Positions 9,531-16,765 of a stretch of 64,000 nucleotides of DNA are shown here, piece by piece. Source of the stretch: Pseudomonas pseudonitroreducens (GTDB lineage: Bacteria; Pseudomonadota; Gammaproteobacteria; Pseudomonadales; Pseudomonadaceae); the NCBI RefSeq assembly GCF_021603645.1, contig NZ_BQHJ01000001.1:682001-746000 (forward strand), read 5' to 3'. Under the pieces are notes generated by a model that was not told where the DNA came from, did no database searches, and worked only from the letters and a program-made list of their open reading frames with translations. Each line of letters begins with the position of its first letter. The stretch's first letter is position 1. A program made the position numbers and the translations under genes.

Positions 9531-10070
9531 TCAGGTGAAATCCATCCCGTAGTGCGTCTGGCCGCAGTGCAGGCAACTGAAGTGGTAGATCGCCGGATTG
9601 CCGGCTGGCTGGTAGTGCTCGACGACCTGCAACCAGGTCTTCTGCGGCCAGCCGAAGTCGGGGAAGTGTCCGGCCAACCCGGTGGCCCCCAGGGCGATGA
9701 TGTCTTCGCGCCGAGCATCGCCATGGAAGGCGCAGGCGTCGCCGCAGCAGCTCAGCCAGTGTTCCTGCTGCCAGGAAGCGAATCCCGGTGTGCGTTCGCA
9801 GACTTCGCGCACTACGGCGTCGGGTACGCCGGCATCCAGCAGTGGGTAGTCATCGGCAAAGCTCGCCTCGAAGCGTTCGGCCGCACGGCCGTCGGCAATG
9901 CACCAGGGGCACAGGCAGTTTTCCGGCAGGTCGAGGCGGGTGTAGACCGAGGCGGTGTAGACATAGCCGCGTTTCTGCTGGCAGCAACGGCAGGTTGCGT
10001 CCGAGGCGACCAGGCTGCCGGTGGCCAGCGGATCCGGGTGATAGCGGAAGGTGGGGAGCGTCTGGCTCAT
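9531..10070 (-). CDS. CbrC/UPF0167-family protein
   Basis: A 179-residue protein. MSQTLPTFRYHPDPLATGSLV is followed by CRCCQQKRGYVYTASVY and ENCLCPWCIADG, giving two CxxC pairs likely to bind zinc. A later WLSCCGDACAFHGDA and a C-terminal FSCLHCGQTHYGMDF add more cysteines. This pattern is that of the CbrC (colicin E2 tolerance) family; the molecular function is not known. The ATG at 10070 is preceded by AAGGAGGACGACC, so the longer open frame to 10172 is not needed. Convergent with the acyl-CoA dehydrogenase. Confidence 0.88.
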   Translation of the reverse strand: MSQTLPTFRYHPDPLATGSLVASDATCRCCQQKRGYVYTASVYTRLDLPENCLCPWCIADGRAAERFEASFADDYPLLDAGVPDAVVREVCERTPGFASWQQEHWLSCCGDACAFHGDARREDIIALGATGLAGHFPDFGWPQKTWLQVVEHYQPAGNPAIYHFSCLHCGQTHYGMDFT

Positions 10071-10155
10071 GGTCGTCCTCCTTGGTCTGCTTCGCTGAAA
10101 ACAGCTTGCCAGTATAACCAGCCGATTGCAGAGGGCGGAGCGGTCACTGTGCAGG

Positions 10156-10196
10156 AAAAAAACGGCGCCCATCCGGGGGTAAGGGGGATGGGCGCC
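10156..10196 (-). terminator. Rho-independent terminator of the SDR/monooxygenase operon
   Basis: Perfect 11-bp arms GGCGCCCATCC / GGATGGGCGCC with an 11-base loop. On the minus strand the stem is followed by GTTTTTTT. It lies 38 bp downstream of the SDR stop. Confidence 0.9.
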
Positions 10197-10234
10197 GGCC
10201 CGACAGGGAAAAAGGGACTCTTTGCGTTGACGCG

Positions 10235-11125
10235 TTACTTGGCCTCGTAGCCCTCCGCAGTCTGTTTACGCTTGGGCTTGGGAGCAAAGCGCTTGGCCAG
10301 CTTCATGCTGCTGGTGACCACCTTCTGGTACCAGACCGGCAGCAGGCGCAGCATCACGTCGATGGCGTGGGCATCCGGGCCGATCAGGATGCGCCGCGAG
10401 TCACGTTCCACACCGCGGATGATCACCTGCGCGGCCTTCTGCGGGGTGGTGCGCAGCAACTGGTCGTTGAACTGGGTGCGGGCCTGTTCGGCGTTCTGCC
10501 CGGTGACCTTGACCATGCTGTCGTTCATCCGCGCGGTCTTGGCGATGTTGGTCTTGATCCCGCCAGGGTGCACGCAGCTGGCCGAGACCCCGCTGCGCTC
10601 CATGTCCAGCTCCTGGCGCAGCGATTCGGTGAAGCCGCGCACGGCGAACTTGGTGGCGTTGTAGGCGCTCATGCCCGGCTGGGAGAACAGCCCGAAAACG
10701 CTGGAGACGTTGACCACATGGCCGTCGCCGGAAGCCTTCAGGTGCGGCAGGAAGGCCTTGGTGCCGTAGACCACGCCCCAGAAGTTGATGTTGGTGATCC
10801 ACTCGTACTCTTCGTAGTCGCTGGCTTCCACGGTGCCGGCATGGGCGACGCCGGCGTTGTTGAACACCAGGTTGACCTTGCCATGTTCGCGGGCGGCCTT
10901 GTCGGCCCAGGCGTGCACCTGCTCACGGTCGGCGACGTTCACCGTGTCGATGGACACGCGCACGCCGGTGGAGGAGAGCAGCTGGCGGGTTTCTTCCAGA
11001 CCTGCGCTATTCACGTCAGCCAGTGCCAGGTGGCATCCACGCGAGGCCAGTTCGACGGCCAGTGCGCGGCCGATGCCCGAACCTGCGCCGGTGATGGCGG
11101 CGACCTTGTTCTCGAAGTTCTTCAT
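10235..11125 (-). CDS. Short-chain dehydrogenase/reductase
   Basis: A 296-residue classical SDR. Cofactor motif TGAGSGIG (residues 12-19), NNAG near residue 90, and the catalytic Ser (VNVSSVFG) and YNATK triad are all present. ALADVN after beta-2 suggests NAD preference (an acidic residue at the strand end). The C-terminal extension (about 260-296) is basic and includes a hydrophobic stretch (IDVMLRLLPVWYQKVV), suggesting membrane association. Its ATG overlaps the TGA of the monooxygenase by 4 bp, so the two are translationally coupled and probably oxidise/reduce the same lipid or ketone substrate. Confidence 0.93.
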   Translation of the reverse strand: MKNFENKVAAITGAGSGIGRALAVELASRGCHLALADVNSAGLEETRQLLSSTGVRVSIDTVNVADREQVHAWADKAAREHGKVNLVFNNAGVAHAGTVEASDYEEYEWITNINFWGVVYGTKAFLPHLKASGDGHVVNVSSVFGLFSQPGMSAYNATKFAVRGFTESLRQELDMERSGVSASCVHPGGIKTNIAKTARMNDSMVKVTGQNAEQARTQFNDQLLRTTPQKAAQVIIRGVERDSRRILIGPDAHAIDVMLRLLPVWYQKVVTSSMKLAKRFAPKPKRKQTAEGYEAK

Positions 11126-12663
11126 GCCGGCACCTCTTCTGCGTGGCGTTGGGGTTGGACGACAGGGCTGGACAGTGGCTTGGATTTCAAATGATAGGCG
11201 CTGGGGTCGAATTGGCTGGTCAGCGCGCGGAAGCGCCAGGTGAAGCCCGGCCACAGCGTGCAGTTGCGTCCGCTCACCGGGTGCAGGTACCAGCTCTTGC
11301 AGCCGCCGGTATTCCATACGCTGTGGTTGAGGCCGCGCTGCAACTTCTCGTTCCAGCGGTCCTGCACCTCTTGCTTCACTTCGACGCTCTGCAACTCGCG
11401 GCGGTCCATCAGCTTGATCGCGCCGAGCACATAGGCGATCTGCGATTCGATCATGTAGACCATCGAGTTGTGGCCCAGACCGGTGTTCGGGCCCATGAGG
11501 AAGAACAGGTTGGGGAAGCCGCGGGTCATGGTGCCCTTGTAGGCTTCCGGGCCGTTCTGCCAGGTGTCGAGCAGGTCCACGCCGCCCTTGCCGAACACCA
11601 CGCCGCGGGGAATCGGGTCGTTGGCGGTGAAGCCGGTGCCGAAGATGATCGCGTCCACCTGCCGTTCACGACCATCGCTGGTGATGATGCTGCCGGCCTT
11701 GATCTCGCGGATGCCGTCGACGATCACCGAGGAGTTGGCGGCGGCCAGTGCCGGGTAGTAGTTGTGCGACATGAGTACGCGCTTGCAGCCGATGGTGTAG
11801 TCCGGGGTCAGCTTGCGGCGCAGGTCCGGGTCCTTGATCTGCTGGCGGATGAAACGTTCTGCCAGCTTGCCTACCAGCTTCATCGCCCAGGGCGCGAAGG
11901 TGAAGCCCAGCACGCGACCTTCGAGCATGCTGTAGAGCGCGCCGCGCCAGAGCTTCTGTACCGCCGGGAAATGGCGGAAACGTGCGCGTTCCTTGTCGCT
12001 GATGGCGCGGTCCGGCTTGGGCAGAATCCACGGCGCGGTGCGCTGATAGAGATCGAGCTTGGCCACCAGCGGCTGGATTTCCGGAACGAACTGGATCGCC
12101 GAGGCACCGGTGCCGATCACCGCCACGCGCTTGCCCTTGAGGTCGTAGTCGTGGTCCCACTGCTGTGAGTGGAAGGCCTTGCCCTGGAAGTTCTCCAGCC
12201 CCTTGAGCGCCGGCACCGAGGGGATCGACAGGGCGCCCATGCCCGACACCACGGCCTTGGCGGTGTAGTGGTTACCGGCGGTGTCGAACAGGTGCCAGAG
12301 CTGCTGCTCGTCGTTCCATTCGAAGCGCGCCATCTCGGTATTGAGCAGCGTCTTGTCTTCCAGGCGGTACTTCTTCCAGCAATTCTCCAGGTAGGCACGG
12401 ATTTCCGGCTGACGGGCGAACATGCGCGTCCAGTCCGGGTTCGGCTCGAAGGAGAAGGAGTAGACGTGGGATTGCACGTCGCAGGCGCAGCCCGGGTAGT
12501 TGTTGACCCGCCAGGTGCCGCCGACGCCGGCATCCTTCTCGAACAGCAGGAAGTCATTCTCGCCTTCCTGCTTCAGGCGGATCGCCATGCCCAGCCCGGA
12601 AAACCCGGTGCCTATGATGGCGACTTTGCAGTGTCGGGGGGCAGTCTTTGGTTGGGTACCCAT
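11122..12663 (-). CDS. Flavin-containing (Baeyer-Villiger type) monooxygenase
   Basis: A 513-residue FAD/NADPH monooxygenase. The first Rossmann motif is VAIIGTGFSGLG near residue 15. The Baeyer-Villiger fingerprint FQGKAFHSQQWD is near residue 160, and the second nucleotide-binding motif VAVIGTGASAIQ follows. I prefer ATG 12663 (AGGAG seven bases upstream) over an in-frame TTG two codons earlier. First gene of a two-gene operon with the SDR and divergent from a TetR regulator, with paired dyads between them. The substrate is unknown; a ketone or long-chain carbonyl is likely. Confidence 0.93.
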   Translation of the reverse strand: MGTQPKTAPRHCKVAIIGTGFSGLGMAIRLKQEGENDFLLFEKDAGVGGTWRVNNYPGCACDVQSHVYSFSFEPNPDWTRMFARQPEIRAYLENCWKKYRLEDKTLLNTEMARFEWNDEQQLWHLFDTAGNHYTAKAVVSGMGALSIPSVPALKGLENFQGKAFHSQQWDHDYDLKGKRVAVIGTGASAIQFVPEIQPLVAKLDLYQRTAPWILPKPDRAISDKERARFRHFPAVQKLWRGALYSMLEGRVLGFTFAPWAMKLVGKLAERFIRQQIKDPDLRRKLTPDYTIGCKRVLMSHNYYPALAAANSSVIVDGIREIKAGSIITSDGRERQVDAIIFGTGFTANDPIPRGVVFGKGGVDLLDTWQNGPEAYKGTMTRGFPNLFFLMGPNTGLGHNSMVYMIESQIAYVLGAIKLMDRRELQSVEVKQEVQDRWNEKLQRGLNHSVWNTGGCKSWYLHPVSGRNCTLWPGFTWRFRALTSQFDPSAYHLKSKPLSSPVVQPQRHAEEVPA

Positions 12664-12693
12664 TGCCAAGCTCCTGTTATGATTGTTGCTGGC

Positions 12694-12736
12694 GTATACA
12701 ACTGTCTACGTGGTGAGAATGTAGACATCTGTATAC
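12694..12736. promoter_or_regulatory. Paired operator dyads between monooxygenase operon and tetR-type gene
   Basis: Two 16-bp imperfect palindromes of the form GTAkACAnnTGTmTAC occur at 12694-12709 and 12721-12736, with centres 27 bp apart. The two are themselves near-inverse copies (14 of 16 matches). They lie in the 95-bp divergent promoter region, as expected for TetR-family autoregulation. Confidence 0.75.
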
Positions 12737-12757
12737 TTCAGCAACAACCAACCTTAG

Positions 12758-13474
12758 ATGGGGTCGGGCGCCAAACTCATGGAAATCGAACAGGAAGAAC
12801 GACCGGTGGAGGCCGCGGGCAAGCGCGCGCTGATCGATGCCGCGCTGCGTCTGGCAGCCAGCCGGCGCAGCCTGAGCAGCCTGGGGCTGCGCGAGTTGGC
12901 GCGCGAGGCGGGGCTGAACCCGAACACCTTCTACCGCCACTTCGGCGACGTGGATGACCTGGGCCTGGCGATCATCCGCGATATCGCCACCCAGCTGCGC
13001 CAACCGTTGCGCGACTTGCGCCGCGAGGCAGCCGAGCGCGCCCTGCCGAGGGCGGGCGCGGCCAGCGTGCCGTTCGGCCTGGACCTGGAGCGCGGCCAGC
13101 GGGTAACCCGGGAGACGGTGCGGCTGTTCTTCGATTTCGTCGCGCGCAACCCGCAGGCCTTCATCATCGGCGTGCGCGAGCTGCACGGGCCGTCGCCGGT
13201 GCTGCGCGAAGCGCTGGCGCGGGTGATGGACGAGTTTGGCGAGGACATGGCCGAAGACATCCGTCAGTTCCATCTGCTGCCGGACGTCGATGTGGGCGAA
13301 CTGGACCAGCTGTCGCGGCTGATCAGCCGGCAATTGTTCCAACAGTCTCTGGATTACCTGGAGCGCCCGCCGGAGTTGCGCGAAGAAGTCTGCACCCTTG
13401 CCGAGCGACAAATCCTGTTGCTCTTCACCGGCGTCGCGGTGCTGCAGACCTTCGGCATGCTGGCTAGGCTGTGA
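12758..13474 (+). CDS. TetR-family transcriptional regulator
   Basis: A 238-residue regulator. N-terminal HTH: KRALIDAALRLAA, then LGLRELAREAGLNPNTFYRHFGDVDDLGLAII (about residues 45-75), a standard TetR DNA-binding domain. The C-terminal helical domain would bind a ligand. It is divergent from the monooxygenase/SDR operon and adjoins the two dyads described above, so it most likely represses that operon and itself. Start is uncertain: ATG 12758 gives the longest form and ATG 12779 (MEIEQEERP) is equally possible, since neither has a strong Shine-Dalgarno. Confidence 0.92.
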   Translation: MGSGAKLMEIEQEERPVEAAGKRALIDAALRLAASRRSLSSLGLRELAREAGLNPNTFYRHFGDVDDLGLAIIRDIATQLRQPLRDLRREAAERALPRAGAASVPFGLDLERGQRVTRETVRLFFDFVARNPQAFIIGVRELHGPSPVLREALARVMDEFGEDMAEDIRQFHLLPDVDVGELDQLSRLISRQLFQQSLDYLERPPELREEVCTLAERQILLLFTGVAVLQTFGMLARL

Positions 13475-13500
13475 GTCTTTGCTGATTGTCGGAGATTGCC

Positions 13501-13896
13501 ATGCTGCCCCTGCCCCTGTTCGGCGGTTGCGCCTGTGGCGCGGTGCGCTATCGCGTGGATGCGCAGCCGGAGGAAACCGGCTACTGCCACTGCCGTATCT
13601 GCCAGAAGTCCAATGCCGCGCCGGCAGTGCCTTGGGCGGTAATTCCACTGACGGGCTTTGCCTATATCGCCGGTGAGTTGGGGATGTGGCGTTCCAGTGA
13701 GGAGGGTGAGCGGCGCTTCTGCGTGAAGTGCGGGACACCGATGGAATTCCGTGTGCGCGACGGCGCGACGGTGGGGCTCAATACGGTGACTCTCGACGAG
13801 CCGGAGCTGATCGAGCCGCAGTGCCATGTCTGGTGCTCGTCGCAATTGTCGTGGTTCGACACGGTCGACGACCTGCCGCGCCGGCAGGAGGGCTGA
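13501..13896 (+). CDS. GFA (CENP-V/glutathione-dependent formaldehyde-activating) family protein
   Basis: A 131-residue zinc protein. FGGCACGAVRYRV (CxCGxVR), YCHCRICQKSN and RRFCVKCGTPM supply the cysteine ligands of the GFA/Mss4-like fold. Members bind glutathione adducts or act in small-thiol detoxification; the substrate here is not known. ATG 13501 is chosen because CGGAG lies seven bases upstream; an in-frame TTG at 13486 is less likely. It follows the tetR-type gene by 26 bp and may be co-transcribed with it. Confidence 0.9.
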   Translation: MLPLPLFGGCACGAVRYRVDAQPEETGYCHCRICQKSNAAPAVPWAVIPLTGFAYIAGELGMWRSSEEGERRFCVKCGTPMEFRVRDGATVGLNTVTLDEPELIEPQCHVWCSSQLSWFDTVDDLPRRQEG

Positions 13897-13906
13897 CCGG
13901 CTTTTC

Positions 13907-13920
13907 GTAGGAGCGAGCTT
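13907..13920 (+). repeat. Truncated REP element
   Basis: GTAGGAGCGAGCTT matches the first 14 bases of the local REP palindrome and then breaks off into TTTTCCC, with no inverse partner. Confidence 0.7.
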
Positions 13921-13934
13921 TTTTCCCGTGAATG

Positions 13935-13963
13935 AAAAACGCCAGGCATTGCCTGGCGTTTTT
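13935..13963. terminator. Bidirectional terminator
   Basis: AAAAACGCCAGGC / GCCTGGCGTTTTT is a perfect stem with a 3-base loop and T/A runs on both sides. It serves the convergent GFA-family gene and the metal-dependent hydrolase. Confidence 0.93.
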
Positions 13964-13979
13964 ACTTGCCGCAAAAGGG

Positions 13980-14810
13980 TCAGCCGGCGAAATCCAGCGT
14001 CTCCTTCCAGCGCGTTTCCAGCGCCTTGGTGTCGTGGTCGAAGGGGTGGAAACCGGGGCGGAAGTAGTCCAGCCATGGGCGGATCAGATTGACGAAGTAG
14101 CCGCGGCGCGGGTGCAGCAGTACGCCCAGGCCGTGCTTCCAGCTGCGCCAGTTGAACAGCTGGCCATCACGGCGCAGCAGGTTGATCTGGAAGCCGGCGA
14201 TGACGCTGAGGAAGATCACGGTAGTCAGCAGCATCACCGCGGTGCGGGTGAAATAGCCGCCGTAGACCTGCTGGTAGACATCATAGGCGACGGCCTTGTG
14301 CTCGTTCTCCTCGACCGCGTGCCACATCCACAGCTTGTACATCTTGTCCGACTTCATCTGGCTGCTCAGGTCTTCACGCTTGAGCAGTTGTTCGGCCATG
14401 GTCGCGGTGAAGTGCTCCAGGGCACAGGTGATCGCCAGCTGGTGCTTCCTGGTGGTGACCTTGCTGATGGATTCGAGCAGCACCTTGATGCGCAACTCGA
14501 GGGTTTCCAGGTCGATGCCGTGCTCGTCGGCGTACTCGTTGTAGGCCGCATGCTCCTTGGAGTGCATGGCTTCCTGGCCGATGAAGGCGCTGACGTCCTT
14601 CTGCAGCTGCGGGTCCTGGATGCGCTCGCGGACGGCGCGCACGCTGTCGACGAAGAACTTCTCGCCATAAGGGAACAGCGAGGACAGGTTATTCATGAAG
14701 TGGGTCATGAAAGGCTGCCCGTCCCACCAGTATTTCGGCGTTTCACTGAACGTGAAATCCATGCGGCGGACCGGGAAGTTGGCGCGGATCGGCGTGGTAC
14801 TGGCGTTCAT
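13980..14810 (-). CDS. Predicted metal-dependent hydrolase (PF10118-type)
   Basis: A 276-residue helical protein. MNASTTPIRANFPVRRMDFTF and the EAMHSKEH and EENEHK motifs resemble the carboxylate/His iron-binding helices of ferritin-like diiron proteins. They define the family annotated as predicted metal-dependent hydrolase. A hydrophobic stretch (TAVMLLTTVIFLSVIAGF) near residue 195 suggests membrane contact. ATG 14810 has AAGGAG eight bases upstream. The reaction is unknown; a lipid desaturase/hydroxylase-like role is as plausible as hydrolysis. A long dyad lies about 100 bp upstream. Confidence 0.85.
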   Translation of the reverse strand: MNASTTPIRANFPVRRMDFTFSETPKYWWDGQPFMTHFMNNLSSLFPYGEKFFVDSVRAVRERIQDPQLQKDVSAFIGQEAMHSKEHAAYNEYADEHGIDLETLELRIKVLLESISKVTTRKHQLAITCALEHFTATMAEQLLKREDLSSQMKSDKMYKLWMWHAVEENEHKAVAYDVYQQVYGGYFTRTAVMLLTTVIFLSVIAGFQINLLRRDGQLFNWRSWKHGLGVLLHPRRGYFVNLIRPWLDYFRPGFHPFDHDTKALETRWKETLDFAG

Positions 14811-14907
14811 GACTAACTCCTTCTTGTTGTGCGGGCTTGGAGTTCCGGGGGCGGCGCGGCAGGGGCGGCGACCCGGGCAAGTCCTGTCGTTAGTTCGTGA
14901 TGCCACC

Positions 14908-14941
14908 TTCGAATGTGTCATCAGCTGATGTCATGTTCGAA
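14908..14941. promoter_or_regulatory. 34-bp dyad upstream of the metal-dependent hydrolase
   Basis: The two 17-base arms match at 14 positions with no loop: TTCGAATGTGTCATCAG / CTGATGTCATGTTCGAA. It sits 98 bp upstream of the hydrolase start, within a gap that otherwise has no gene. A regulator-binding site is likely; the regulator is unknown. Confidence 0.55.
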
Positions 14942-15056
14942 GTCTTGTCGGACAATCGCCAGGTCATATATGGCCGCGGCCAGGTCGAATCAGGCCAAAC
15001 GGGTCACGACCAGTCATTGGATGGGGAGTTGGTTTGCGGGAGCGGCGCAAATGCAA

Positions 15057-15079
15057 ACGGGCGCCGCAGCGCCCGTTTT
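15057..15079 (-). terminator. Hairpin terminator after apt
   Basis: ACGGGCGC CGCA GCGCCCGT, 15 bp downstream of the apt stop codon. On the minus strand it is followed by TTGCATTTGC, and on the plus strand by TTTTGG. Confidence 0.6.
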
Positions 15080-15094
15080 GGTGAACAGCGTGGC

Positions 15095-15643
15095 TCAGGC
15101 TTCGTCGAGTGCGAAGGCCGTCAGGCTGTAGGTGGGGATCTGGGCGTCATTGAGCTTGGTCGAGCCGCCAAGTTCCGGCAGGTCGATGATCGCTGCGGCC
15201 TCGAACACGCTGGCGCCCATGCGGCGCACCAGTTGCGCGGCGGCCAGCAGGGTGCCGCCGGTGGCGATCAGGTCATCAAAGATCAGCACGCTGTCACCTT
15301 CGCACAGGCTGTCGGCGTGGACCTCCAGCAGGGCTTCGCCGTACTCGGTTTCGTAGGCCTGGGCCAGGACGTCCGCCGGCAGCTTGCCGCGCTTGCGGAA
15401 CAATACCAGGGGCTTGTTCAGCTCGTAGGCGATGATCGAACCGATCAGGAAGCCGCGCGCATCCATGGCGCCGATGTGCGTGAAGTCGGCCTCGACGTAG
15501 CGCTGGATAAAGCTGTCGGCAACGAAGCGCAGGGCTCGCGGCGACTGGAACAGCGGAGTGATGTCGCGGAACATGACGCCGGGCTTGGGAAAGTCGGGAA
15601 CGGCACGGATCACGGACTTCAGGTCGAGTTGGTTGAGGATCAT
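15095..15643 (-). CDS. apt: Adenine phosphoribosyltransferase
   Basis: A 182-residue purine-salvage enzyme forming AMP from adenine and PRPP. The PRPP-binding motif is [25 protein letters not shown] near residue 22 and [26 protein letters not shown] are typical of the family. The start ATG 15643 gives [22 protein letters not shown]; the frame remains open 19 codons upstream but those residues overlap a terminator-like stem. It is downstream of anr in the same direction but separated by a hairpin, so probably an independent unit. Confidence 0.95.
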   Translation of the reverse strand: MILNQLDLKSVIRAVPDFPKPGVMFRDITPLFQSPRALRFVADSFIQRYVEADFTHIGAMDARGFLIGSIIAYELNKPLVLFRKRGKLPADVLAQAYETEYGEALLEVHADSLCEGDSVLIFDDLIATGGTLLAAAQLVRRMGASVFEAAAIIDLPELGGSTKLNDAQIPTYSLTAFALDEA

Positions 15644-15686
15644 GCTGGATGTGCACCTGATGCGGTTTTTGCAAAGGCCAAAGTAT

Positions 15687-15716
15687 AACGGGCCCGCCAA
15701 TCGGCGAGCCCGTTTT
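15687..15716. terminator. Hairpin between anr and apt
   Basis: AACGGGCCCGCC / GGCGAGCCCGTT with a 4-base loop and one non-pairing position, then TTTT on the plus strand. On the minus strand it lies 43 bp after anr and would separate anr from apt. Confidence 0.65.
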
Positions 15717-15758
15717 CGATGACCGGAAAGTCAACCAGTCGGTCAGCTTTCAGTCGGA

Positions 15759-16493
15759 TCAGCTTTCCAGTTGGCCACCCGCCAATGCGCACAGTTCGAT
15801 GGAATCGAGGATGTGCACTTCCTTGCCTTCAGCCGCGATCAGGCCGTTCTGCTGGAAGCGGGTGAACACGCGGGAGACGGTTTCCACTGCGAGGCCCAGG
15901 TAGTTGCCGATTTCGTTGCGCGACATGGCCAGGCGGAATTGCTGGGCCGAGAAACCACGGGCGCGGAAGCGTGCGGAGAGATTGACCAGGAAGGTGGCGA
16001 TACGCTCGTCGGCGGTCTTTTTCGACAGCAGCATCATCATCTGCTGGTCGTCGCGGATTTCGCGGCTCATCACGCGCAGCAACTGGCGGCGTAGTTGCGG
16101 CAGTTGCTCGGACAGCTCGTCCAGGCGCTCGAAGGGAATCTCGCAGACCGAAGTGGTTTCCAGGGCCTGGGCCGATACCGGGTAGCTCTCGGTGTCCATG
16201 CCGGAAAGGCCGACCAACTCGCTGGGCAGGTGGAAGCCGGTGATCTGCTCTTCGCCGCCGTCGGTGATGCTGAAGGTCTTCAGTGCGCCGGAGCGTACGG
16301 CGAAGACGGAGCCAAAGGCATCGCCCTGGCGGAACAGGAACTCGCCCTTCTTCAGCGGGCGGCCGCGTTTGACGATTTCATCGAGGGCGTCCATGTCGTT
16401 GGTGTTCAGCGACAGGGGCAGGCAGAGGGGAGCCAGGCTGCAATCCTTGCAGTGCGCCTGGGGCAGGGCGCGCACTTTGATGGTTTCGGCCAT
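15759..16493 (-). CDS. anr: Anaerobic regulator ANR (FNR family)
   Basis: A 244-residue oxygen-sensing CRP/FNR regulator. The [4Fe-4S] ligands are Cys15, Cys18 and Cys24 ([11 protein letters not shown]) plus the later cysteine in [10 protein letters not shown]. The cAMP-type beta-roll and dimer helix ([21 protein letters not shown]) follow. The HTH contains the FNR recognition helix [17 protein letters not shown] (E..SR), which reads TTGAT-N4-ATCAA. ATG 16493 is preceded by AAGGAACACTC. Sites of this sequence occur upstream of hemN, ccoN2 and aer in the same window, so its regulon is clustered around it. Confidence 0.97.
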   Translation of the reverse strand: MAETIKVRALPQAHCKDCSLAPLCLPLSLNTNDMDALDEIVKRGRPLKKGEFLFRQGDAFGSVFAVRSGALKTFSITDGGEEQITGFHLPSELVGLSGMDTESYPVSAQALETTSVCEIPFERLDELSEQLPQLRRQLLRVMSREIRDDQQMMMLLSKKTADERIATFLVNLSARFRARGFSAQQFRLAMSRNEIGNYLGLAVETVSRVFTRFQQNGLIAAEGKEVHILDSIELCALAGGQLES

Positions 16494-16702
16494 GAGTGTT
16501 CCTTGAATGGGATGGCACACAAAAACCAAGGGTACCGCAGACCGCAAGTCGCGCGCCAGTTGGCGACCTGTCTGAATCGCTGGTTCCAGCGACGGGGATG
16601 AGGGTTTCGTAGTGCTTGGAGTGGTCTCGAATCCTTTCGAAAAGTGCCGATTCAGGGCTGTTCCTACACCTTGCGGTCAAGGACACATCCTGTAGCAAAG
16701 GG

Positions 16703-16719
16703 TGCGACAGTTGGCCCCG
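16703..16719. promoter_or_regulatory. Degenerate RegA/RoxR-like site upstream of anr
   Basis: TGCGACAGTTGGCCCCG shares its left 12 bases with the fuller dyad at 23820-23836. The right arm is degenerate (GCCCC instead of GTCGC). It lies about 210 bp upstream of anr. Confidence 0.35.
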
Positions 16720-16745
16720 TACCGTCGGTCGTGCGAAACGGAACC

Positions 16746-16765
16746 CGCGGGTCAGATGACCCGCG
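16746..16765 (-). terminator. Hairpin overlapping the hemN stop
   Basis: 9-bp arms CGCGGGTCA / TGACCCGCG with a 2-base loop. The hemN stop codon lies within the stem. A weak T-rich stretch (GGTTCCGTTTC) follows on the minus strand. Confidence 0.4.
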
